64,000 nucleotides of DNA from DAOTTY01 sp964451095 (GCA_964451095.1 CAYVGI010000003.1:1-64000), one strand, 5' to 3'; numbered from the stretch's first letter, positions 16,921 through 26,313 are shown. The notes: generated by a model not told the origin, from the sequence alone. Program-made: numbers and translations.

Positions 16921-18030
16921 ATGCGCCGACTGATATTGGTACTGGCAATCGTATTTGCTGCACTCGTGTTCACCGCGATAGCATGCGTGGTGGCACTCGT
17001 TGTCATCACTGGGGAAAGTCCCGTTGTGGCTACGCGAGACTGGTCTGCACAGATCTCGCTGCGCCTGCAACGCGACGTGCTGTACTCACCAGCGGGCATT
17101 AGCACGCAACCCCAGCGCTTTGTCGTGGAACCCGGTACATCCACGCAGGGGATTGCCGACAAGCTCCAGCGCACCGGGTTGATTACCAGCGCCGACTTGT
17201 TTGTGGACTACGCGGTCGCGAACGACATTGACGTGCAGCTAGAGGCGGGCACCTATTTCCTCTCGAACAGCCTCACCATCCCGGAAATCGCTATCCTGCT
17301 GACGGACTCCAACAGCAGTAAAATCCCGTTCCGCATCCTGGAAGGCTGGCGCATGGAGGAGATTGCGGCGGCAATCGACCAGAACAGGCTTTTCGGCTTC
17401 AGTGGGGACGATTTTCTCGCTGTTGTGAGCGAGGGTAGCGACGTACCCGCAGAGTTTGCCGCCTATGTTGACCTGCCAGCGGGTGCCTCGCTGGAAGGCT
17501 TCCTCTACCCGGACACATACATCCTGCCGCCGTCCGTCACACCGCTAGAACTGCGCGACACATTGCTCGATACCTTCCGTCAGCGCGTCACCGTGCCGCT
17601 GGTTAACGATGCGCTGGCACAAGACATCACGGTCTTCGAGGTGGTCACGCTGGCATCAATTGCGGAACGTGAGGCAGTCCACGACGACGAGTTCCCGCTC
17701 ATCACCAGTGTGTATCGCAATCGGCTGGCAATTGGCATGAACCTGGGCGCAGACCCAACCGTGCAATATGCGCTCAACAACACACGCGGCACATGGTGGG
17801 CACAAATCACCCGTGCGGACTACACGGGCGTGATCTCCCCCTATAACACGTACCTGAACGAGGGTTTACCCCCCGGACCCATCGCCAACCCAGGTATTGC
17901 GTCCATCGAAGCAGCAATCTACCCGCCAGAAACACCCTACTACTTCTTCCGTGCAGAGTGCAACCGCAGCGGCTACCACGAATTTGCCGAAACGTACGAA
18001 GAACACCTGCGCAACGGATGCACCGGATAG
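16921..18030 (+). CDS. mltG: Endolytic murein transglycosylase MltG
   Basis: MltG cleaves nascent peptidoglycan strands at the membrane and sets glycan length. The 369 residues begin with a membrane anchor (about 4-29). A LysM-like/YceG domain follows, with FRILEGWRMEEIA, the LEGFLYPDTY motif (191-200), and ASIAERE holding the catalytic Glu (E249). The C-terminal segment YNTYLNEGLPPGPIANPG and FFRAECN is typical. ATG at 16921 with GGGGA just upstream is preferred over GTG at 16909. This implies a peptidoglycan wall. A TAAAAT -10-like box lies at 16885-16890. Confidence 0.93.
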   Translation: MRRLILVLAIVFAALVFTAIACVVALVVITGESPVVATRDWSAQISLRLQRDVLYSPAGISTQPQRFVVEPGTSTQGIADKLQRTGLITSADLFVDYAVANDIDVQLEAGTYFLSNSLTIPEIAILLTDSNSSKIPFRILEGWRMEEIAAAIDQNRLFGFSGDDFLAVVSEGSDVPAEFAAYVDLPAGASLEGFLYPDTYILPPSVTPLELRDTLLDTFRQRVTVPLVNDALAQDITVFEVVTLASIAEREAVHDDEFPLITSVYRNRLAIGMNLGADPTVQYALNNTRGTWWAQITRADYTGVISPYNTYLNEGLPPGPIANPGIASIEAAIYPPETPYYFFRAECNRSGYHEFAETYEEHLRNGCTG

Positions 18031-18424
18031 TGTTACGCGTCGCGACTGGTCATGCTCTGGTTGTGATAGCGCTGCTGTTGAGCGGCTGCGCGGTGGCGAG
18101 GTCGCCCGAAATCACGCGGATTGCGCTGCTAGCACCCTTCGAAGGACGTTACCATGAAGTCGGCTATCAGGCATTGTATGCCGCCCGCCTTGCGATTGCG
18201 GACACCAACCGCATCGACCTGGAACTGCTTGCCGTGGACGACGGCGGCAGTGTGACCACGGCGCACGACCGTGCCCGCGCGCTGAACAAAGACCCGCTGG
18301 TTAAGGGTGTGCTGGTGCTGGGCGTCCACGCGGCGGAGCCAACCGTGCTAGACACGCTTGAGGCGTACACACTCGTGGTGGGACAGTGGAACCCGCCGCT
18401 GGTGGACACCACCGAGCAAGACCC
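18018..18424 (+). CDS. Binding lipoprotein of a type 1 periplasmic-binding family (cut by gap)
   Basis: Starting at ATG 18018, inside the last codons of mltG, the product has a signal peptide with a lipobox (LSGC, residues 21-24). It is therefore a predicted lipoprotein. The next segment (ITRIALLAPFEGRYHEVGYQ, about residues 32-51) and the AARLAIAD and ALNKDPLVKGVL stretches match branched-chain-amino-acid-type ABC binding proteins. Only about 135 residues are present before the run of N at 18425; the family usually has 350-400. The ligand is unknown. Confidence 0.75.
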
Positions 18425-18524
18425 NNNNNNNNNNNNNNNNNNNNNNNNNNNNNNNNNNNNNNNNNNNNNNNNNNNNNNNNNNNNNNNNNNNNNNNNNNNN
18501 NNNNNNNNNNNNNNNNNNNNNNNN
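18425..18524. other. Assembly gap of 100 N
   Basis: Exactly 100 N separate two genes that face each other and are both truncated. The round length suggests a scaffolding placeholder, so the true distance and content are unknown. Confidence 0.99.
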
Positions 18525-19735
18525 TTGGCATAAACCGTTAACAGCGGCGTCGCGGTCGTCACCTCGTCACCCACCTTCACATGAATGCGTAGCCCAACAG
18601 CATGGTTCACGGGGTCACCCTTGCGCTCGCGCCCGGCACCCAGGCGCATCGCCGCAGTCCCGATCAAATCCGCGGATAGGCGTGAGATGTACCCCGCACG
18701 GTCTGCTTTTAAGACGTGTTCTACCGGGGCATGAGGCAGCAGGGTGGGATCGTCAACCATGCTCACATCGCCACCTTGCTTTTGCACCATATCGCGGAAC
18801 TTGCCGAACGCCTTGCCGTTATCGAGTAGCTCTGTCAGTTCTGCCTGCACTGCCTGCTCGTCCGTCCAGCGTTCGCCCTGCCCAGCAAGCATCATCATGT
18901 GCTTGGCAATTTCCACGCAGTGTGCGCGGAACCCCGGCGGACCGTCGCCGTTGAGCGTTTCTATCGCCTCTTCAAGTTCCAGCGCGTTGCCCACCGCCTT
19001 ACCCAGCGGCTGGTTCATATCGCTGATGACTGCCACAACATTGCGTCCAGCATCTGCGCCAATGCCCACCATAATGCGTGCCAGTTCGCGGGCGCTTTCC
19101 AATTCTCGCATGAACGCACCCTCGCCCACCTTCACGTCCAGCACAATGCCCCGTGCGCCCCCAGCGATCTTCTTGCTCATAATGCTGCTGGCAATCAGCG
19201 GCAAACTGGAAACTGTGCTGGTCACGTCGCGCAGCGCGTACAACTTGCCGTCCGCCGGAGCAAGCTCGCCCGTTTGCCCGGCAAGCACAATGCCAATTTC
19301 CTGCGTCTGCCGCTGGAACTCACCCGTGGACAGTTCCACACGATAGCCTTTGATGGATTCTAGCTTGTCCAGCGTGCCACCTGTGAAGCCCAGCCCACGC
19401 CCACTCATCTTCGCAACCGGGATGCCCATTGCGGATACCAGCGGCAGCACGACCAACGATGTCTTGTCGCCCACTCCGCCAGATGAATGCTTGTCCACGG
19501 CATAATCCGTAATATCGGAGAGATCAATCTCGTCGCCAGACTTCACCAACGCCATTGTAAGATTGTAGGTTTCATCCCGCGTCATACCCTGTAAGTATAC
19601 TGCCATGATTAGTGCGGCAGCTTGATAGTCGGGGATGTCGCCCCGGGTGTAACCCGCTACGAACCAGTCGATTTGCGCTTTTGTCAGTGGGTGTCCGTCG
19701 CGCTTGGCGGCGATGATGTCTACTGCCCGCATCAT
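18525..19735 (-). CDS. Pyrimidine-nucleoside (thymidine) phosphorylase, C-terminus missing
   Basis: The enzyme splits thymidine, uridine or deoxyuridine with phosphate to base and (deoxy)ribose 1-phosphate. About 403 residues are visible. They include the phosphate-binding KHSSGGVGDKTSL motif, the family signature SGRGLGFTGGTLDKLE, SKKIAGGARGIVLDVKVG, and the start of the C-terminal beta domain (HVKVGDEV). The last roughly 30 residues fall in the gap. ATG at 19735 has GAAAGGA upstream on its strand. The divergent neighbour begins only 26 bases away. Whether it is thymidine-specific or a general pyrimidine phosphorylase is not decided. Confidence 0.93.
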
Positions 19736-19761
19736 GGGGTTTCCTTTCAGGAGAGCTAACA

Positions 19762-20367
19762 ATGACTCTAATTTTGTTGCTTGTCTTCACACTTGTCTTT
19801 GCTGTGTCGCACAGTATTCTAGCGCGGCTCTCGGTAAAGTCACGCATACGTACCAGGATGGGAGACCGTGCGTACGAGGGATTGTATCGCATCACATACA
19901 ATGTTCTCGCTGTGGTGACGTTTATGCCGATTTTCGTTGTGCTAGGGCTGCAACCCGGTAACGATGTGTGGAACTTGCAGGGCTTTTGGGCGGTGGTGTT
20001 CCGCGTGTTGCAGTTGATTGGGCTGGTGGGGCTAACCACAAGCGTGCTACAAGTAGATACTGGGCGCTTTGCGGGCACACGCCAACTGCGTGCCTACCTC
20101 AGCGGGGAACCCCTCCCGCTGCCAGATGAACCGCTGCGCACAGATGGTTTGTACGGCTTCGTGCGGCACCCGCTGTACCTCTTTTCGTTGTTGGTATTGT
20201 GGTTCACGCCCAGCATGACGCTCAACTGGCTTGTGTTTGTGATCGCGGCAACGGTGTACTTTGTAGTGGGGTCATTGTTCGAGGAGCGCACGATGGTTGA
20301 TCTGTTCGGGGAACCGTATGTGCAGTACCAGCGCGATGTCCCGTGGCTCATCCCGTTCCTAAAGTGA
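19762..20367 (+). CDS. NnrU/isoprenylcysteine-methyltransferase-like membrane protein
   Basis: The 201-residue integral membrane protein has about five to six hydrophobic segments. Its C-terminal signature is typical of the NnrU/ICMT-like methyltransferase group: GLYGFVRHPLY, then EERTMVDLFGEPYVQYQRDVPWLIP. In isoprenylcysteine methyltransferases this region binds S-adenosylmethionine. The substrate here is unknown. RBS GGAG precedes the ATG by eight bases, overlapping the short divergent gap with the phosphorylase. Confidence 0.75.
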   Translation: MTLILLLVFTLVFAVSHSILARLSVKSRIRTRMGDRAYEGLYRITYNVLAVVTFMPIFVVLGLQPGNDVWNLQGFWAVVFRVLQLIGLVGLTTSVLQVDTGRFAGTRQLRAYLSGEPLPLPDEPLRTDGLYGFVRHPLYLFSLLVLWFTPSMTLNWLVFVIAATVYFVVGSLFEERTMVDLFGEPYVQYQRDVPWLIPFLK

Positions 20368-20477
20368 GGTAATGTCGTAATCTTGTGAATTTGTGTTGTC
20401 CGCTACAAACTTTTCGACTAAAGTGCAACACAATCTTGGAACATAACATTCGTTAGTATGAGAGAGCAAAGCAGAGT

Positions 20478-21203
20478 ATGGATGCAGCAAAACAGTCTAA
20501 AGTAGTACAGGGCTCGGCAAACAACAACCGCCAGCGTATGATTATCCTCGGCGGCGTGATTGCCATTGCCGTGGTGATCGCTGTTGTCGCCATCGTTTTT
20601 AGCACCAGCAGTGCCGCCGTACGCGGTGCCAAGTTCGACTATTCGCAGATCCCGCAGAGCGTGACCAGTGACGGTGCCCACGTCCTGGGTGACCCGAACG
20701 CCCCGATTACCATCGTTGAATTTGCGGACTTCCGCTGCCCACACTGCCAGACCTACACCAGCACCATTGAGCGCGTCATCGAAGACTATGTCGCCACCGG
20801 GCAGGCGAAGCTGGAATACCGTTACTTCATCACAACTGACCGCGCAGAGCCTGTTGGCTTCTCCTCCCGGCTGACCGAGTGCGCCGTAGAACAGGATGCC
20901 AACTTCTGGGTCGCGCATGATGTAATGTTCGACCTGACGAGCCGGGGTTGGACGCAGACCTCCGCCCAGCAGTTTGCAGAGCGCCTGGACATCAGCTACA
21001 CGGAAATGCTGAACTGCACCCGCGAAGCGCGTCAGTTCGAGGTAGACAGCCGCCTGGGTCAGTCGGCGGGCGTTAGCGGAACCCCTGCTATCCGTGTTCG
21101 CCTGGGCGAAGGCGGACCGCTCCAGCCGATTTCGCCACAGCACGCCTCCGGCGGACCGCCTTACACCGTTCTGTCCGCCGCGATTGAGCAGGCAAACAGC
21201 TAA
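20478..21203 (+). CDS. Membrane-anchored DsbA-like thioredoxin-fold protein
   Basis: The 241-residue protein has a membrane anchor (about 21-41) and an exported DsbA-like thioredoxin domain with active site CPHC (87-90) after FADFR. The cis-Pro loop is GVSGTPAI. It probably makes or isomerises disulfides in exported proteins. An extra Cys pair (TECAV and LNCTR) resembles the second disulfide of family members. No VKOR or DsbB partner gene is in the window. The gene stands alone and ends at a strong terminator. Confidence 0.88.
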   Translation: MDAAKQSKVVQGSANNNRQRMIILGGVIAIAVVIAVVAIVFSTSSAAVRGAKFDYSQIPQSVTSDGAHVLGDPNAPITIVEFADFRCPHCQTYTSTIERVIEDYVATGQAKLEYRYFITTDRAEPVGFSSRLTECAVEQDANFWVAHDVMFDLTSRGWTQTSAQQFAERLDISYTEMLNCTREARQFEVDSRLGQSAGVSGTPAIRVRLGEGGPLQPISPQHASGGPPYTVLSAAIEQANS

Positions 21204-21234
21204 GCAATAGTCCCCAAGAACAGGAATTTGCCCA

Positions 21235-21268
21235 GGGCATCGCAACACTGCGGTGCCCTTTTGTTTTT
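21235..21268 (+). terminator. Strong rho-independent terminator
   Basis: A 10-bp stem with one G-T pair (21235-21244 with 21249-21258), ACAC loop, is followed by TTTTGTTTTT. Confidence 0.88.
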
Positions 21269-21270
21269 GC

Positions 21271-21276
21271 TACAAT
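21271..21276 (+). promoter_or_regulatory. -10 box of mtnA
   Basis: TACAAT in a GCTACAATGC context begins exactly 47 bases before the ATG of mtnA and directly follows the terminator's T-tract. No clear -35 is visible. Confidence 0.5.
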
Positions 21277-21317
21277 GCGCCACACTTCACATCACACGAG
21301 TCACGGAGGACATAATC

Positions 21318-22352
21318 ATGAGAACAGTAGCGTGGGAAGCAGGCAAAGTCCGCCTTGTCGATCAGAAGAAAATCCCGTGGGAGAGCGACACCGTAGACCT
21401 GGACACCTACGAAAAAGTCGCCGCCGCCATCACCGATATGACCGTGCGTGGCGCACCTGCCATCGGCGCGACGGCGGGCTTTGGCTTTGCGCTTGCTGCC
21501 CAGCAAAGCACCGCCACAGACATGGATGCCCTGCTAGCAGACCTGCACACCGCCGCGGACGTGCTGAAAGCATCTCGCCCCACGGCAGTGAACCTTGCCT
21601 GGGCGGTGGACAAGCTGATGGCAATGGCAGAGAGCGGCGAGTTCACCCACCCGGACGCGCTGCGCAACGCCCTGCTAGACGCTGCCCAGCAGATTGCCGA
21701 CGATGACGTGGCGATCAACCGTGCTATGGGGCAGTATGGGGCAGCGCTCATCGAAGATGGTTACACCGTGCTGCACCACTGCAACACAGGCTCGCTTGCC
21801 ACGGTAGAGTACGGCACTGCGCTTGGCGTCATCCGCAGCGCCTATGAGCAGGGCAAGCAGTTCCATGTGCTGCTGGACGAAACCCGCCCGCGCTTGCAGG
21901 GCAGCCGCCTTAGCGCGTGGGAAATGGAACAGCTTGGGCAGCCCTACGACATCATCCCGGATACTGCCGCCGGCTTTTATATGCAGCGCGGCGAGATCAA
22001 AATGGTGGTCGTCGGTGCAGACCGTGTAGCAGCGAACGGTGACTTTGCCAACAAAATCGGCACCTACCAGATTGCCGTGCTCGCCAAAGAGAACGGCATC
22101 CCGTTCTACTGCGTGTCCCCCATCAGCACGATTGACCTTGCGCTCAAGAGCGGCGCAGAAATCCCGATTGAGGAGCGCAGCTTAGACGAGGTGCGCAAGC
22201 CGTACGGCAACCCGCTTGTGCCCGATACATTTAATGCGCGTAACCCCGCCTTCGACGTAACGCCGCACCGCTACATCACCGGGTTCATCACAGAAAAGGG
22301 CATCATCAGCGCCCCGTTTGAGCAAAACCTGGCAAAAGCGGTGAACGACTAG
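21318..22352 (+). CDS. mtnA: Methylthioribose-1-phosphate isomerase
   Basis: MtnA converts 5-methylthioribose 1-phosphate to methylthioribulose 1-phosphate in the methionine salvage pathway. The 344 residues carry the catalytic Cys in HCNTGS (C155) and the catalytic Asp in VVGADRV (D235). TVRGAPAIG and LLDETRPRLQGSRL are also typical. RBS GGAGGA (21305-21310) decides the start at 21318. MtnP, which makes its substrate, is about 28 kb away. The stop codon shares the bases CTAG with the stop of the convergent ATPase gene. Confidence 0.95.
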   Translation: MRTVAWEAGKVRLVDQKKIPWESDTVDLDTYEKVAAAITDMTVRGAPAIGATAGFGFALAAQQSTATDMDALLADLHTAADVLKASRPTAVNLAWAVDKLMAMAESGEFTHPDALRNALLDAAQQIADDDVAINRAMGQYGAALIEDGYTVLHHCNTGSLATVEYGTALGVIRSAYEQGKQFHVLLDETRPRLQGSRLSAWEMEQLGQPYDIIPDTAAGFYMQRGEIKMVVVGADRVAANGDFANKIGTYQIAVLAKENGIPFYCVSPISTIDLALKSGAEIPIEERSLDEVRKPYGNPLVPDTFNARNPAFDVTPHRYITGFITEKGIISAPFEQNLAKAVND

Positions 22353-23779
22353 CCCTCCGCCGCCCAGAACGCTGCGTCAATGCCCGGTAGCGCATGGGCA
22401 GGCATGTCCCCGGTGGGGTACGTTTCCCCGCCGGAGGTTTGCAACAGCGGGCGATAGACGACGTAATCGCTGCCGTCCGGGTATACCCACTCGCCTAGCT
22501 CGCGCAGTTCGATTTTGCCTGCCAGCCGCCGCACGGACACCACAAACGGCATCCGTGTGAACAGGTTGCGCACCAGTGCCTCGCCATTGGCGACATCGGC
22601 ACGCCGTGCCAGCATCCCAAGCGCACTCACCAGTCGCTTGCTATCCGGCGCACCCCGGAACGACCAGATGAGCCGGGAGGCGTTTGCGGTATCGTCCTCG
22701 TCCGCGCTTAGCAACGGGGCGATGGTGTGTGGCTCGTCTGCCCGCACCTCGTCCAGCACGATAACGCGGTAACCCTCACCTGCCTGTACCTGGATTTGCT
22801 CACCAAATGTGACCCCTGCGTCTTCTTCGTTTTCACCACTTTCACCACTCGTGCCCTGGGGCCACTGTACGACCGCCCGCGCCATGCCGTCCGGCAGATG
22901 CAACTCACCTGTGCGCTCAACCGCAACTGCTTGCGCCGGGTTGGGCAGTTCGCTCAACAGCGCGGAGAGCGTCATCGTCTTGCCGCTCTCTGGCTGCCCC
23001 ACCACTGTGAAGCCATAGTCGGACTGCACCAGTGCCCGCAGCACTGCCGCCGTGCCTTCAGTGAGCGTACCGCGTTCCACCAGTGCCGCCAGCGTGGGTG
23101 CCGCCACCGGGTGCAAACGCACATCCAGGCTAAGCGCATAGGTCACGGGCGGGGCGAACATGCTCATGGACACAAAGCGCCCATTTTCTGCCCGCAGCCC
23201 CGCCTCCACAATTGGCATGTCATCACGCAGCTTGACGCCGCACCGCGCCAACAGCCGCTCAACAATTTGCTTGAAGTGCCCGTTGTCCTCAAACATCGGC
23301 GGTACCGCCTCTAGCTCACCGTGCCCGCGCCGGATGGAAATCTTCTCTGCGCCCTCAATGCTGACGGTGGTTACGGTCTCGTCATCAATAAACCGATCTA
23401 GCGGACCGAAGCCAAACAGTGCACTGTATGCCTGCTGAAGCACATCGGTTTTGCCCACCTCATCCACCACCACGGACTCCACCCCCAGCACATAATCCAC
23501 CACGGGCAGCAGCAGCGAGGCACGGTCTGCACGGGTTTGGGCGGCACGCACAGCGCTGTCATCCGGTGTATGCTCCGCCTGGAACTGATCGACAATGCGT
23601 TCAACCAGCGCCGCCATCGAGATTTGCGCCCGTCCCTTGCGGGCAGGCAGCAACTCGGGTGCTTGACGCTGGCGTTTGGGGTTGTCTGGCGGCACATCGT
23701 CAAAGTTGATTGGTTTGCGCGGGCGGTTATCGTCGTCGTCCGGCATGTTGTTCTGGTTCATCTTGTCGAGAATAGGCAT
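22349..23779 (-). CDS. CpaF-like ATPase with acidic insertion, orphan
   Basis: The 476-residue protein has a charged N-terminus (DDDDNRPRK), then the CpaF-type helical region (LFGFGPLDRF, near 121-130). The ATPase core has Walker A GQPESGKT (261-268) and a DEVR Walker-B-like segment (343-346). Between them is an unusual Gly/Ser/Glu-rich insertion (about 308-322). The His-box TTIHA is not recognisable; that region reads LIWSFRG. No pilus or secretion genes are close. It lies 47 bases downstream of pncB on the same strand. It could power an unlinked Tad-like machine or have a different role. Confidence 0.7.
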   Translation of the reverse strand: MPILDKMNQNNMPDDDDNRPRKPINFDDVPPDNPKRQRQAPELLPARKGRAQISMAALVERIVDQFQAEHTPDDSAVRAAQTRADRASLLLPVVDYVLGVESVVVDEVGKTDVLQQAYSALFGFGPLDRFIDDETVTTVSIEGAEKISIRRGHGELEAVPPMFEDNGHFKQIVERLLARCGVKLRDDMPIVEAGLRAENGRFVSMSMFAPPVTYALSLDVRLHPVAAPTLAALVERGTLTEGTAAVLRALVQSDYGFTVVGQPESGKTMTLSALLSELPNPAQAVAVERTGELHLPDGMARAVVQWPQGTSGESGENEEDAGVTFGEQIQVQAGEGYRVIVLDEVRADEPHTIAPLLSADEDDTANASRLIWSFRGAPDSKRLVSALGMLARRADVANGEALVRNLFTRMPFVVSVRRLAGKIELRELGEWVYPDGSDYVVYRPLLQTSGGETYPTGDMPAHALPGIDAAFWAAEG

Positions 23780-23826
23780 AGTGTGCCCTCGCTTTGCTTA
23801 CACAATTAGTTTGTTTGGCTGCGTTG

Positions 23827-25191
23827 CTACTCGGAGAAAACGCTCAGGTTAACTTGACGCAGGTCGGGGTTATCACACGGCTGCCGCCCCACTTTTGCAA
23901 TCGGCACCCATTCATCGCCCAGCTTCACACGCACCACATCCATGGTGAAGTCCGTGTTGGTGCCTAGGCTGCTCTCGTTAGAAAACAAGCTCGACCCAAC
24001 ACCGTACGCGCTCACGGGCACACCCGCTGCCTCAAAGCGCTCAATTTTCTCCCGCGTGAACCCGCCAGACACAGTAATGCCGACGTTCTTGCAGTAGTCC
24101 TGTGCGGTCGCTTGCAGGCCAGCGGGCACATCCCACGCCTGCCAGGCATTGTCCAGGGCACGCCGAACCGCCCACACCAAATCCTCGTTCACACCCGGCC
24201 TGCCATCAGGTTGCAGCGTTGCGTCCACGAGCGTGCCGCCTGTGTCCAAACGGACGCCGTTCAACGTCCAGCGTGCCTGGGCATCTTCGTCACCTGCCGC
24301 GAGCGCCGCCGTGTACTGCTGCCAGTAGATGCGCAGGGTCTCCAGCGCTGCCCCCACGGAGTCGTTGTTGAAATCTGCCAGCACAATGCGCGGCACCCCC
24401 GCGGGGATATAACGAGCGAACGCTCGCATAGCAGCGGGGGCATCCGCCAGGAAGTTTGCAATCAGTGCGTGGGGAACGGTGCCGCCGCCCTTACCACCCC
24501 ACCATGCCCCCTGTGCGTCTGTGCTCACCAGCGGCGCAACCTCTAATCCGCTATCGTGCTTGTAGCGCTGTACGGACAGCCAATACGCATAACCATCTAC
24601 CGCCTGCACATCCGGCACATCAAAGCGGGCAGGGAAAAACAATAGTGGCTTGCCATTCGTTGCGGCCTGCACGTTGTACACATTGGTGGCGATGCGGCTG
24701 GCACGAGAGAGCACCCCCAACATGGTGGTTTCCAGCACGGCAAAATCTCGGTAGCGCCCCCGGATTTCCAGCACCGTTTGCACCGCCATCGGGTCGCCGC
24801 CATATTCCGTCCACACGCCGTCATGCACAGCGGTGACATCCAGGTTTTGCCACGTCTCCACAAACGCGCCGTTCTCATCAAAGTAACCTGTGCAGTTCCG
24901 CAGCATCCACAGCGCCGCATCAATACCTGCAATCAGCGCACGGGGCTTACGCCGATTGAATATCTGTGCCTCAACCACAAGCTCACCCAGGTTCAAACCC
25001 GATGGGTTTATGGGCAAAGCGCGAGGACTATTGCCGCCAAAGTCGGCGTAGGTTGCGCCATCACGGGCGATGCCCGCTAGTATTTGCCGCACGTTCTCAA
25101 AGTATTTATCTGCATAGAAACCCCGACGCAGCAGGTCTTTGTCAAAGCCATAGGGGACGTTCGTTAGGCGGGTTTGGTCGAATACGGTCAT
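23827..25191 (-). CDS. pncB: Nicotinate phosphoribosyltransferase
   Basis: This enzyme converts nicotinate and PRPP to nicotinate mononucleotide in NAD salvage (Preiss-Handler route). The 454 residues show the family's N-terminal NVPYGFDKDLLRRGFYADKYF, the ETTMLGVLSRAS segment, the RLDTGG motif that binds the phosphoribosyl group, and a late TVSGGFTREKI plus YGVGSSL. Length is normal. The RBS is weak. It is transcribed away from the PfkB kinase gene. Confidence 0.93.
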   Translation of the reverse strand: MTVFDQTRLTNVPYGFDKDLLRRGFYADKYFENVRQILAGIARDGATYADFGGNSPRALPINPSGLNLGELVVEAQIFNRRKPRALIAGIDAALWMLRNCTGYFDENGAFVETWQNLDVTAVHDGVWTEYGGDPMAVQTVLEIRGRYRDFAVLETTMLGVLSRASRIATNVYNVQAATNGKPLLFFPARFDVPDVQAVDGYAYWLSVQRYKHDSGLEVAPLVSTDAQGAWWGGKGGGTVPHALIANFLADAPAAMRAFARYIPAGVPRIVLADFNNDSVGAALETLRIYWQQYTAALAAGDEDAQARWTLNGVRLDTGGTLVDATLQPDGRPGVNEDLVWAVRRALDNAWQAWDVPAGLQATAQDYCKNVGITVSGGFTREKIERFEAAGVPVSAYGVGSSLFSNESSLGTNTDFTMDVVRVKLGDEWVPIAKVGRQPCDNPDLRQVNLSVFSE

Positions 25192-25210
25192 GGTATGGTT
25201 TTCTCGTGCT

Positions 25211-25239
25211 TTTTATAGGTGCCAGATTAATGATATACT
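25211..25239 (+). promoter_or_regulatory. Possible promoter of the PfkB kinase gene
   Basis: TATACT at 25234-25239 lies in the 106-base divergent gap; the -35 candidate at 25211-25216 (TTTTAT) is weak. Confidence 0.35.
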
Positions 25240-25297
25240 CTGGCGTCGTTTTATGAAATCCTACCGAGCATCTGCCCGTTACAGCGAGAAATAACTC

Positions 25298-26272
25298 ATG
25301 CAAAACATTATCGTCACTGGTTCCATCGCCTACGACTACCTCATGCGCTTCCCCGGCAGCTTTAAAGAGCACATCATCCGAGAACGTCTCGATCACGTCA
25401 GCCTTAGCTTTCTGGTGGACGACATGACCAAGCACTGGGGCGGTGTCGCCGCAAACATCACCTACAACATGGCGCTGCTGGGCATGAAGCCCAAGCTGTT
25501 CGGCACTGCCGGGCGCGACTTCGGCGACTATAAAGAACACCTTGAGGAAGCGGGTGTCGATTGTAGCTTAGTGCAAGTGCACGATGATGTGTTTACTGCA
25601 TCGTTTTTTGCCAACACAGATACAGATAACAACCAGATCGCATCGTTCTATTCCGGCGCGATGGGGCTGGCACGCGAGCACACGCTCTCCAGCGTGACCA
25701 ATGAAGTGCCCGATGTACTCGTTATCTCCCCGAATGACCCGCAGGCAATGTTGCAACTCAGCGGCGAGTGCCGCACACGTGGCATTCGCTTCTTTGCAGA
25801 CCCATCCCAGCAGGTGCCACGCCTCACTGGGGAGCAACTGCGGCAATGCGTAGAAGGTGCTTACCTGCTAGTCGTCAACGAGTACGAGGCAGATGTCATC
25901 TGCGAGAAAACCGGGCTGGAAATGTTCCAACTGCGCGAACTGGTCGATATTCTCATCGTCACGCAGGGCGAAAAAGGCTCTGAGATTTACGTTGATGACA
26001 CCGTTAAGCATGTGGGCATCTTCAAAACCGACCATGTGAAAGACCCAACGGGTGTAGGCGACGCCTACCGCGCCGGGCTGCTGCGTGGGCTCGCCGAGGG
26101 GTGGACTGTTGAGCTTGCCGCGCAGATGGGCGCCCTGTGCGCAACCTATGTGCTGGAGCAGGTGGGCACGCAAAACCATCACTTCACCCGGCGGGAGTTT
26201 GTTGAGCGCTTTCGCACCCGTTTTGACGACAAAGGGCTGCTGGACAAGCTGCTGACATCAGAAAAAGTTTAG
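25298..26272 (+). CDS. PfkB-family sugar/nucleoside kinase, possibly adenosine kinase
   Basis: The 324-residue kinase has the PfkB N-terminal GSIAYDYLMRFPG pattern, a GGVAANITYNMALLG substrate loop and the C-terminal DPTGVGDAYRAG motif with the catalytic Asp. In most PfkB proteins that motif is DTTGAGD. The gene is directly followed, about 125 bases downstream, by ahcY, whose product releases adenosine. An adenosine kinase role would remove this product, but that rests on context. Ribokinase-like or other nucleoside kinases remain possible. Confidence 0.8.
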   Translation: MQNIIVTGSIAYDYLMRFPGSFKEHIIRERLDHVSLSFLVDDMTKHWGGVAANITYNMALLGMKPKLFGTAGRDFGDYKEHLEEAGVDCSLVQVHDDVFTASFFANTDTDNNQIASFYSGAMGLAREHTLSSVTNEVPDVLVISPNDPQAMLQLSGECRTRGIRFFADPSQQVPRLTGEQLRQCVEGAYLLVVNEYEADVICEKTGLEMFQLRELVDILIVTQGEKGSEIYVDDTVKHVGIFKTDHVKDPTGVGDAYRAGLLRGLAEGWTVELAAQMGALCATYVLEQVGTQNHHFTRREFVERFRTRFDDKGLLDKLLTSEKV

Positions 26273-26313
26273 ACAACATTAGCAAAACGTGTGGCGACAT
26301 GCCTTTCAACGTA

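Noticed and set aside
18167..18531. Frames running through the N gap
   Set aside because: Apparent continuity across N is meaningless; both flanking genes were ended at the gap.
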